From IMG/VR virus record IMGVR_UViG_3300006810_000178, positions 1-34,056 of that record: a stretch of 34,056 bases of DNA, one strand, 5' to 3'. Within the stretch, counting starts at the first letter, position 1, and every line of letters begins with the position of its first letter. Origin of the DNA: a virus. Positions 12,786-20,363 of the stretch are shown in pieces. The position numbers and the translations under genes were made by a program. Below the pieces are notes generated by a model. That model was not told the origin of the DNA. It saw only the letters and a list, made by a program, of their open reading frames with translations, and did no database searches.

Positions 12786-12793
12786 TATTTATA
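12786..12793 (-). promoter_or_regulatory. T4-type late promoter for the minus-strand structural operon
   Basis: TATTTATA on the plus strand is a perfect TATAAATA on the minus strand, with start predicted near 12780, some 30 bases ahead of the gp4 ATG (12748). It lies in the 58-base divergent spacer. On the plus strand the same spacer holds AATAAATA (near 12767-12774), one mismatch from consensus, as a candidate for the gp48 operon. Confidence 0.7.
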
Positions 12794-12806
12794 TAAAGGT
12801 AAAGAG

Positions 12807-13628
12807 ATGCCATTAGCGCCGACTTTAAACAAACCTCTTGTAACGAATTTTCCAACCCCTTTGGACACGGATCGTATCATAAAGAAAAGATTTCTCCCCA
12901 ATGATCTATTGTTGAATGGTGAAGAAGGGGGTAATAACTTTTATATGCAAATTGGATTTCAGGAATATAGTTTCGGAGAGCGTAATCAAATTGGATTGAC
13001 TGGGTCCGATTTGTTATACCTACCAATTCCTCAAAAAGTCAATGATAGTTTACTTGTTGGTTGGTCCGAACATAGTACGGTAAGTTTTAATGGCTTTAAT
13101 ACAAATACGGGAGCTGGTAAATCCCCGGTCAAAAATGCCGTAAAAAATGCAGGAACCGCTATTGTTGCTAATCCAACGGTTCAAAACATTACTGGATTTC
13201 AAATAAATCCATATTTGATTTTGTACTTTCAAAGGCCGTTTTTTAGACAATTTTCATTTAGTTGGACATTTGCACTGAGAACAGAGCAAGAATCAAAAAC
13301 TTTGAGATATATGGTAAATACATTGAAAGATAATGCTTCTCCAGTTATAGGTGCGGCAACTATGGGATATCCCAACGTGGCGTTAATTAATCTATTTCCA
13401 AATGACATGTTTAATATGTTACGATTTAAACCATGCGCAATTATGGGAGTTACAGTTGATCATACTCCAGTTGGCCCGGCATTTGTAGAAAACGGTTCTC
13501 CGGTATTAGCTTCCCTTAGACTAGATTTAAAAGAAGTTGGCGTTTGGAGCCAAGGTGAATTTACGGAAAGTCAACAACAAGGTGGAATTGACGATGTCGG
13601 AATAGAAGATGGCGGATTCGGAGAATAA
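12807..13628 (+). CDS. 48: gp48 baseplate tail tube cap
   Basis: gp48 caps the hub and provides the platform for tube and sheath growth. The protein has 273 residues (T4 364). The core contains the family features FQINPYLILYFQRPFFRQFS, FSWTFALRTEQESKTLRYMV, then YPNVALINLFPNDMFNMLRF, KPCAIMGVTVDHTP and GSPVLASLRLDLKEVGVWS. The frame is open upstream to 12732, but ATG 12807 has AAGGTAAAGAG directly before it and starts the conserved part. It heads the plus-strand baseplate operon, divergent from gp4. Confidence 0.87.
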   Translation: MPLAPTLNKPLVTNFPTPLDTDRIIKKRFLPNDLLLNGEEGGNNFYMQIGFQEYSFGERNQIGLTGSDLLYLPIPQKVNDSLLVGWSEHSTVSFNGFNTNTGAGKSPVKNAVKNAGTAIVANPTVQNITGFQINPYLILYFQRPFFRQFSFSWTFALRTEQESKTLRYMVNTLKDNASPVIGAATMGYPNVALINLFPNDMFNMLRFKPCAIMGVTVDHTPVGPAFVENGSPVLASLRLDLKEVGVWSQGEFTESQQQGGIDDVGIEDGGFGE

Positions 13629-13629
13629 A

Positions 13630-14523
13630 ATGGCAAATAGATTAATTACTGAAAAATATTTCGATAAATTTCCAATAATACAATATTCTAATACAGAAGT
13701 TGTGGATATAACCCGTAGGACAACCCTACTTGATACTATTTCTAAAAATCCTTATAACTTTTATTCTTACGATATATCAAATGCGGAAAGAGCGGATCAT
13801 CTAAGTTATAGATATTATAAAGATTCATATTTTAGTTGGTTAATATACCTTTCGAATAATATCATTGATCCATATTATGAATGGTTTTTGGATAGCGAAG
13901 AATTCGAGAACTTTCTAATAAAAAAATATGGTTCCATTGAAGAATCTTTGAGAAAGGTTCACCATTATCAAAATGATTGGGAATTTAAGGAAAAGATATC
14001 TATAAGTTCTTATGAAGCGTTAGTGGATTCTCAGAAAAAGTATTGGGAACCAGAATATGCATTCAACAATATAAAGCAATATAAAAGAAAGGAAATTGAC
14101 TGGAAGTCTAATACAAATAAAGTTATTTCTTATGAAGTTTCCTCTAATTCGTTCATAGAAGGGGAAGTTTGCAAAATTGTATTTAACCCAGAAGTAGAAG
14201 AATTCGGTAAAGGAGAAGTAACTACTATATCTAATAATATGATTTACATCAATAACGTATCGGGTACATTCTATACAGACGATGATGTTTCAGTTCTCCC
14301 AACAAGTTATATTTACGGGATAGAAAGTCAAACAAATACAATTTTTACTGATGTATCTTCTGTGTCTAATAATATTTCGGAAGAAGAATTAGTATATTGG
14401 AAAGAAGTCACTAACTATGAATATGAATATAATAAGAATCAATTCAACTCAACTATAAGATTGATTGATTCTAAATTTTCCAGACAAGCCGCAGAAGAAC
14501 TTAATGAATTAATGGGAAATTGA
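13630..14523 (+). CDS. 53: gp53 baseplate wedge protein
   Basis: gp53 (T4 196 aa) joins adjacent wedges around the hub. The first 130 residues hold the family pattern: FPIIQYSNTEVVDITRR, then YNFYSYDISNAERADHLSYR, YYKDSYFSWLIYLSNNIIDP, YYEWFLDSEEFENFLIKKYG. The rest (to 297) is an extension with beta strands, typical of marine T4-like gp53. I use ATG 13630 because GGAG lies 8-11 bases upstream and it follows the gp48 stop; an in-frame ATG at 13609 inside gp48 would add seven residues. Confidence 0.88.
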   Translation: MANRLITEKYFDKFPIIQYSNTEVVDITRRTTLLDTISKNPYNFYSYDISNAERADHLSYRYYKDSYFSWLIYLSNNIIDPYYEWFLDSEEFENFLIKKYGSIEESLRKVHHYQNDWEFKEKISISSYEALVDSQKKYWEPEYAFNNIKQYKRKEIDWKSNTNKVISYEVSSNSFIEGEVCKIVFNPEVEEFGKGEVTTISNNMIYINNVSGTFYTDDDVSVLPTSYIYGIESQTNTIFTDVSSVSNNISEEELVYWKEVTNYEYEYNKNQFNSTIRLIDSKFSRQAAEELNELMGN

Positions 14524-14526
14524 TAT

Positions 14527-15711
14527 ATGGCGTTTACAAAAGAAATTGGTATAGGGGATTGTATAGCTGATGTTACTTATAATGGAGAATATCTGCCAAT
14601 AATGTCTATAGACATTAAAGAAAATATATTGGATCCATTTGGCCCAAAGGCAAGTATATATTTAAGAGATGTTTTTAATAACTTTGCGTTTCTTCCTGGG
14701 AACGAGAAAGATAAAATCATAATAACATTTACGGATCATTTAAATAATAAAGTTGTATTTGACATGAGGCCGTTTAAACATGTTAATATGCACGACGCCA
14801 CCAAAAATAATAAAGGTAGCGGAAAATATCAAGTTTCTGAATTGATAGTAGTTACTCCGGAATATTTGGCAAATTTAAAAAATCCAGTACAGGGGAAGAA
14901 AGAAGGTCCAAGTACCACAACTGCAAAAAGTATATTACAAGGAAACCTGGGGACTACGAAAAATGTGATAATTGGGGATTCGTCCACGTCCCCTCAACAA
15001 ATAAATTTTACTTTAGATAAACCTTCAGATGCAATTGGAAGTAAATTGAACGGTCTTGGATCATCAAGTTCTAGCGGTTCTGCGTTTTATGTATTTTTTC
15101 AATCTGTTGTTAATGGGATTGCTTCTTATACAATTACCACCTTTAATAAATTGATGCAACAAAAACCTCAATTTGAATACGTTAAAAGATCAGATGCCGG
15201 TACGGGAAATATTTCTAAGCAAGATTTAATTTATTCTATAATGGGTTTAAACGTCGATTCTTCCTTTGACCTGGAAAGAAGAATTGATGGGCAATTGTCA
15301 GGTAAGTCATTTAATCTATCAACTGGTCAGACTTATACTATGGGTCCAATTGCACCGGCAACTAAACCCGAAGATCCAACTGTAATTGATAGAACTGTTG
15401 AAATGCCTAACCCAGTTTATATAAATATTTTGTACGATAAGGTTAATACTAAAAACAAGACAAATGTGGTTAAAGCGCAATTACAAAAAGCATGGGAATT
15501 AGCAAAGTATTCAGAAGTAAACGGTATGATAAGAATTTATGGTAATGGCGGAATACAATTGGGGAGTTTGATAGATATTGACCCAGGAGATACACCAAAT
15601 AGACTTCAAGGGAAAGGTTTGGTTACGGCCATTCAACACCAAATAGCAGACGAAGGAATTAGTCCTAGATATGTGCAAAATGTTGCTGTTGTCCCAATTC
15701 CTAAATCATAA
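14527..15711 (+). CDS. 27: gp27-like baseplate hub protein
   Basis: The hub trimer gp27 surrounds the gp5 needle and carries the tube. Length (394) matches T4 gp27 (391). The N-terminus GIGDCIADVTYNGEYLPIMS followed by IKENILDPFGPKASIYLRD is the first barrel domain; the last third has NPVYINILYD, EVNGMIRIYGNGGIQLGSLI and DIDPGDTPN, the usual ending of hub beta domains (gpD/VgrG type). A serine/glycine-rich stretch sits near 175-192. Sequence identity with T4 gp27 would be low; order gp48-gp53-gp27-gp5 supports the call. Confidence 0.75.
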   Translation: MAFTKEIGIGDCIADVTYNGEYLPIMSIDIKENILDPFGPKASIYLRDVFNNFAFLPGNEKDKIIITFTDHLNNKVVFDMRPFKHVNMHDATKNNKGSGKYQVSELIVVTPEYLANLKNPVQGKKEGPSTTTAKSILQGNLGTTKNVIIGDSSTSPQQINFTLDKPSDAIGSKLNGLGSSSSSGSAFYVFFQSVVNGIASYTITTFNKLMQQKPQFEYVKRSDAGTGNISKQDLIYSIMGLNVDSSFDLERRIDGQLSGKSFNLSTGQTYTMGPIAPATKPEDPTVIDRTVEMPNPVYINILYDKVNTKNKTNVVKAQLQKAWELAKYSEVNGMIRIYGNGGIQLGSLIDIDPGDTPNRLQGKGLVTAIQHQIADEGISPRYVQNVAVVPIPKS

Positions 15712-15720
15712 GGTGATATA

Positions 15721-17295
15721 ATGAGATTTAAATTTGCTGAAGTAAGGAATATCGAAAATGATCCTTCTCAATCCGGAAGGGTTTCGGTTAGATCTTATGG
15801 CGATCAAGATAACGAGAAACTAACACCTGACAGTGCTTTACCTTGGGCAATTCCACTCCAATCCAGTACTTCTGCCGCAACCAGTGGATTGGGAGAAACG
15901 CCAACTGGATTAGCAGTGGGTTCAAGGGTAATGATAGGTTATATGCCCGAAGATAAAGCCGAACAATTTCCCATAATTATGGGATCGTTTAGTAGGGCAG
16001 AAACCCCTTCATCCCAAGGGCCACAAGTGGGAGCTGACCCCAATAGTGGCGGTAAAATTGGCGCTCCCGCTCCAGATTTTCCTGGTGGTATTTTACCTAA
16101 GTCCGATGGAACCTTAGTTGAATATAATGATCCTGCGGATGGTTCGCCGAAGCCAAATATTTCCAAAAATCCGGCCGCAAATTTGATTATGAATAGGGAT
16201 AATTTGATTAAAGCCTTTGTTGATAATTCATATTGTGCATCTCCGACAGCTGGCGATATTGGAAGAGAAGAAAATGGTACTGCTGGTTTGAGGGAAAAAT
16301 ATGCCCCAAATGCGGATGGGCCCAGTACAGCTGCAGCTAAACCAGGTAAGGATATATTGAAGGTTTCGGAAGAAGTTGGTTTAGTACCAATTTTGCCTAA
16401 CGTATATCAAGATTTACAAAAGGCGGATATGATGTTAGCGGCATATTCGGAAAAATCTCATCTAGACATGTTAAGTGAATCTTATTTTAATGTATTGAAA
16501 TTATTCACCATACAATATTCGTATCAATATACTATTGATGTTTTGACAAAAGCTTTATCTGGGCCGAAATCAAAATTATTGAGTGAGAAATATAAGAAAA
16601 TAATAAATGATGCTCATGAACAATTTTCGGAGGAATATTTAAAAACCGGAGGTAATCTAAAAACTATTTCGTATAACGTAGTGGTAAATTCTGACTTCGA
16701 TACAATCCCGGAAAGGAATATAGTCACAAAAGTTCCGGATTTGTATATACAAGATTATTATCATTATTCTAGATCAAAATTTCCAGGTTATAAAACATGG
16801 ATTAAACCAGAATCTAATACGATTTTTTACACAAAAAGAAATCTTGGGGAAACATATTATGAGACTTCCGAAGAAGAAATATTACAACGTAGTATTGATA
16901 GATTATATAATGCCTTGAATGAATACTTTTTAAATAAAACTCTCGCGGTGAATATCTTAATAGATATATTCGATGCTGAAATTAGTAATATTAAGATTGA
17001 CTATATTGAAATATCTTTGGGAAAAAACTTCAAGAATTATTCTTCTAGTTCACCAAAAACCTTATTGGGATCAATGGCCGATAATATCAATAATCAAATA
17101 TCAACTCATTTACCTAGATCGGTAATAGATACAGATAAAGCCACAACGATTATTAAGGATTTTTCAGAAAAGATTTCTATTGCCAAAAACATGAGAAAAA
17201 TTACCAAAAACGCAATTAATAAATATTCTACTAAATTAAATAACTCGTCCAATACAAGCCCCTTGACATCAGAGGGAATACGTTTATTTGAATGA
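15721..17295 (+). CDS. 5: gp5-like hub protein with OB-fold, no lysozyme domain
   Basis: Residues 1-95 form a gp5/VgrG-type OB domain: FAEVRNIENDPSQSGRVSVR, then LPWAIPLQSS, GSRVMIGYMPEDKAEQFPIIMG. In T4 gp5 the OB domain is followed by a lysozyme and a triple beta-helix. Here residues 100-160 are a proline/glycine linker and about 170-524 are helical (e.g. YSEKSHLDMLSESYFNVLKL) with a basic C-terminus, and I see no T4-lysozyme catalytic arrangement and no needle repeats. The spike function seems to be provided by the next gene and cell-wall cutting by the M23/SleB protein. The gene has its own GGTGAT ribosome site. Confidence 0.75.
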   Translation: MRFKFAEVRNIENDPSQSGRVSVRSYGDQDNEKLTPDSALPWAIPLQSSTSAATSGLGETPTGLAVGSRVMIGYMPEDKAEQFPIIMGSFSRAETPSSQGPQVGADPNSGGKIGAPAPDFPGGILPKSDGTLVEYNDPADGSPKPNISKNPAANLIMNRDNLIKAFVDNSYCASPTAGDIGREENGTAGLREKYAPNADGPSTAAAKPGKDILKVSEEVGLVPILPNVYQDLQKADMMLAAYSEKSHLDMLSESYFNVLKLFTIQYSYQYTIDVLTKALSGPKSKLLSEKYKKIINDAHEQFSEEYLKTGGNLKTISYNVVVNSDFDTIPERNIVTKVPDLYIQDYYHYSRSKFPGYKTWIKPESNTIFYTKRNLGETYYETSEEEILQRSIDRLYNALNEYFLNKTLAVNILIDIFDAEISNIKIDYIEISLGKNFKNYSSSSPKTLLGSMADNINNQISTHLPRSVIDTDKATTIIKDFSEKISIAKNMRKITKNAINKYSTKLNNSSNTSPLTSEGIRLFE

Positions 17296-17307
17296 TAAGG
17301 AAGCAAA

Positions 17308-18051
17308 ATGGCAACCGATGATAACAAAACTTTACCTATACCTATGTGGGCGGACCCGGATAGTGGTATAGTTCCAAAGTATCCTTATTTTTATGGTAAA
17401 AGGGATCCTTCTGGTAGATATGAATTTTCATATAGTAACCCAAAGGAACTTGATAAGAGTAGTGTTGAACGGTATGAGGCTTCTGGAAGTTTTGAAACTA
17501 TTCATTCCCATCCGGATAAAAAAGAAATTAGGACTAAATTTAATGCTGGACAAAGCTTTGAATATACTGCCGGTGGATCGAGTAAACAAGTAGACGGTAA
17601 TGTATTTGAATCAACTTCTTCCACAAAACATGAAAATATTTCCGGAGATTCTGGTAAAATAACAGGTGGAAAATCCATTAATGTGTCCGGCGGTTCTCAA
17701 ATAAATATGGGTAAGAACGTTCTTATCGCATCGGCCGGAGATAGTAATTCAATTGGGATGGGTACTACTTCCGGAGAATCAATAACGGACCATGTTGGTA
17801 ATGTATATCAGAGTTTTGAAGGAAACTTTGTAAAGAGCGTAATTGGCACCGAATTGAAACTTGTGGTAGGAGATTACGGAATACAAGTTCAGGATGGAAA
17901 TTATGATGTTGATGTTTCAGGAAACTTAAGAATATTTTCCGAACAAAATGTAACTATTGAATCCGATACTCAAATTGTAATAAAAATAGGAAATACCGAA
18001 GTAATTATTGATGAGAGTAATATAGGAACGCTTAAAGCGCTATTGTCATGA
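17308..18051 (+). CDS. membrane-piercing spike/needle protein (gp5 C-terminal-like)
   Basis: 247 residues. From about residue 70 the sequence is a run of short beta repeats (FEYTAGGSSKQVDGNVFEST, KITGGKSINVSGGSQINMGK, LVVGDYGIQVQDGNYDVDVS), as in the triple-stranded beta-helix of gp5C and VgrG needles, ending NVTIESDTQIVIKIGNTEVI. The N-terminal 60 residues (WADPDSGIVPKYPYFYGKRD) would attach it to the hub. Directly after the gp5-like gene, which lacks a needle, it probably supplies the separate spike. Confidence 0.75.
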   Translation: MATDDNKTLPIPMWADPDSGIVPKYPYFYGKRDPSGRYEFSYSNPKELDKSSVERYEASGSFETIHSHPDKKEIRTKFNAGQSFEYTAGGSSKQVDGNVFESTSSTKHENISGDSGKITGGKSINVSGGSQINMGKNVLIASAGDSNSIGMGTTSGESITDHVGNVYQSFEGNFVKSVIGTELKLVVGDYGIQVQDGNYDVDVSGNLRIFSEQNVTIESDTQIVIKIGNTEVIIDESNIGTLKALLS

Positions 18052-18072
18052 TAAATATAATAACGAGGACAA

Positions 18073-18525
18073 ATGGCTAGATTAACAAGGGCGGACTTTT
18101 TTCGAAAAGATCCTAATAAAAAATTTGAATTTTATTCGGATTTTACTAATAATTTCAAAACCCTTCCTGGTGGTAAACATCTTGCTAGGGCTTTGGATGA
18201 GAGATCAATACAACAATCCCTAAAAAATATAATATTAACTGGAATTGGAGAAAGGCCATTTCAACCATTAGTCGGTTGTCAAATAGCCAAGATGTTATTT
18301 GATCCCAATAACCAAGGCGAAAAATCATCATTAGAATTTTTCATTCAATCTGCAATAGAACTAAATGAACCAAGGGTCATTTTAGTTGATATCATAGTAG
18401 ATAACGGCGAGACAATTAATAGATATCATAGAGATTCTAACGAAGTAGTGATCACTATAAAATATAAAACAATAAATGATTCCACGACGAAATCATTTAC
18501 ACAAATCCTTAAAAGAGTTCGATAA
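18073..18525 (+). CDS. 25: gp25 baseplate wedge protein
   Basis: gp25 (T4 132 aa; TssE in type VI secretion) links the wedge to the sheath and triggers its contraction. This 150-residue protein has the gp25 pattern LARALDERSIQQSLKNIILT, GIGERPFQPLVGCQIAKMLF and the EPR motif at residues 99-101. GATAAATA just upstream (18050-18057) is one mismatch from the late consensus and could be an additional promoter. The stop overlaps the gp6 start (TAATG). Confidence 0.93.
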   Translation: MARLTRADFFRKDPNKKFEFYSDFTNNFKTLPGGKHLARALDERSIQQSLKNIILTGIGERPFQPLVGCQIAKMLFDPNNQGEKSSLEFFIQSAIELNEPRVILVDIIVDNGETINRYHRDSNEVVITIKYKTINDSTTKSFTQILKRVR

Positions 18526-20363
18526 TGGCAGCAAATACAAATAGTACATTAACTTTAAGTTCTTTGGATTTTGATACACTCAAAGATAATTTTAAAAGTT
18601 TTCTTCAATCTCAAGATAAATTTAAAGATTATGATTATAACGGATCTAATATTAGTGTTCTGTTAGATATTTTGTCATATAATTCATATTTAAATTCATT
18701 TTATTTGAATATGGCAGTATCAGAAATGTTTCTAGATTCGGCTCAATTATATGATTCAGTTATTTCTCACTCAAAGGAACTGAATTATGTTCCTGCCAGT
18801 GCAAGGTCTAGTTCCGCCAAAATTAATTTTACCGTTGATGTATTAGGTCAAGATGGTATTTTAACTTTACCCAAAGGAACCAGATTCAGGGGTTATAACT
18901 CTAATAGTTCATATATATTCACCACGAATAATACATTAACAATTCTTTCTTCAAATGATACATTTTCTACTTCTAATTTGGAAATATTTGAAGGAGAATA
19001 TTATCAAGATACATATATTGTAAATTATAACGAAGAAAATCAAAAATTTTTACTAACAAACCAAAAATCTGATATTAATAGTGTTGTGGTTAATGTAACT
19101 GAAGATTCTTCAAGTAAAGATTATAAGAGAAAAGATCACTTATTTGGTCTAAACGGTAATTCAGAAATATACTTTATACAACCTTCAAGAGACAATTTAT
19201 ACGAAATTGTATTTGGGGATGGGCTTTTTGGTAAAAAGCCAAAACATGGCGCGACTGTAAAAATAAGTTATAGAGTTACATTCGGAGAAGAAGCAGATAA
19301 CATTAATGCATTCGATTTTGTGGAAGATTATTATTTTGATATTCCTAACATAGAAGTTGTGGAAATTTCTTCCGGGGGGGCTGAACAAGAATCTATTGAA
19401 AGTGTTAAATTTGCGGCCCCGAGGTATTTTGCCACTCAACAAAGAGCGGTCAGTTCGGACGATTATTCTTCATTGGTATTTTCGCAATTTAGTAACGAAG
19501 TTTCTGACGTAAATGTATACGGTGGACAGGAAGTAGTTCCTAAACAATATGGTAAAGTAATGTTAGCGATCAAACCTTCGGTTGGGGTGATTGCATCTCA
19601 ATATTTAAAAGATAGCATCTATAATTATTTGCAAGAATATATCGCATTACCCAACAGAATTGTCATTGAAGATCCGGATTATTTCTATTGTTCGGTTATT
19701 TCCAAAGTACAATACGACCAGGCAATATCAACTAAATCTCCTTCAGAACTTCAATCAGATTGTATTTCTTCCATCGTTACATATAGTAAAAATAATCTAG
19801 AATTATTTGGCAAAGATTTGAGATATAGTAAACTCGTTAAACAAATTGATGATAGTGATGCCAGTATTACAAGTAATGACACAGAAATTAGAATTGTTAA
19901 GAAATTAACACCAGCTATTGGCACAGATACATCTTACAATATTCAAACTGGTAACGAAATTTATTACAATTCAACAGTATATGTATCAAATACAGTTCAT
20001 GAATCGTATCATACAAGTAGTTATGACTTGCATTCCGAACATACTTCTATTCTTTCTTCTCGATTTACGTATAATTCCAATGATGGAAAAACATACCCAT
20101 TGAGTTTTATTGAAGAAGATCAAAAAGGTAATTTAGTGGTGTTCGTCACTGTTGCAGATCAATTAGTCAAAAATGACATAGTTGGTTCAGTTGATTATGC
20201 AACTGGAGAAATTAATATTGAAAATATTAATGTGGCAGATTATACCGGAAGTATTAATTTGTATATTAAAACTGATACTAAAGATATTCTTTCCAAACAA
20301 AATAAAATTCTTATTATTGATCCCGCCGATATCACTGTAGATATTATAGAGCAATTAGTATAA
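18525..20363 (+). CDS. 6: gp6 baseplate wedge protein
   Basis: gp6 forms the continuous ring of wedges and is the homologue of P2 gpJ and TssF. The 612 residues (T4 660) begin with the conserved LDFDTLKDNFKSFLQSQDKF, then NISVLLDILSYNSYLNSFYL, NMAVSEMFLDSAQLYDSVIS and ELNYVPASARSS. The central IYFIQPSRDNLYEIVFGDGL FG-type segment and AAPRYFATQQRAVSSDDYSS are also typical. The remaining C-terminal part is beta-rich. It overlaps gp25 and the next gene by one base each, so all three are coupled. Confidence 0.94.
   Translation: MAANTNSTLTLSSLDFDTLKDNFKSFLQSQDKFKDYDYNGSNISVLLDILSYNSYLNSFYLNMAVSEMFLDSAQLYDSVISHSKELNYVPASARSSSAKINFTVDVLGQDGILTLPKGTRFRGYNSNSSYIFTTNNTLTILSSNDTFSTSNLEIFEGEYYQDTYIVNYNEENQKFLLTNQKSDINSVVVNVTEDSSSKDYKRKDHLFGLNGNSEIYFIQPSRDNLYEIVFGDGLFGKKPKHGATVKISYRVTFGEEADNINAFDFVEDYYFDIPNIEVVEISSGGAEQESIESVKFAAPRYFATQQRAVSSDDYSSLVFSQFSNEVSDVNVYGGQEVVPKQYGKVMLAIKPSVGVIASQYLKDSIYNYLQEYIALPNRIVIEDPDYFYCSVISKVQYDQAISTKSPSELQSDCISSIVTYSKNNLELFGKDLRYSKLVKQIDDSDASITSNDTEIRIVKKLTPAIGTDTSYNIQTGNEIYYNSTVYVSNTVHESYHTSSYDLHSEHTSILSSRFTYNSNDGKTYPLSFIEEDQKGNLVVFVTVADQLVKNDIVGSVDYATGEINIENINVADYTGSINLYIKTDTKDILSKQNKILIIDPADITVDIIEQLV

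Noticed and set aside
12643-12855. Minus-strand 70-residue frame across the divergent promoter
   Set aside because: It overlaps gp4 in another frame and covers the promoter region; no family resemblance.
13609-13629. Upstream start for gp53 at 13609
   Set aside because: It lies inside gp48 without a good ribosome site; ATG 13630 is correctly spaced after GGAG.
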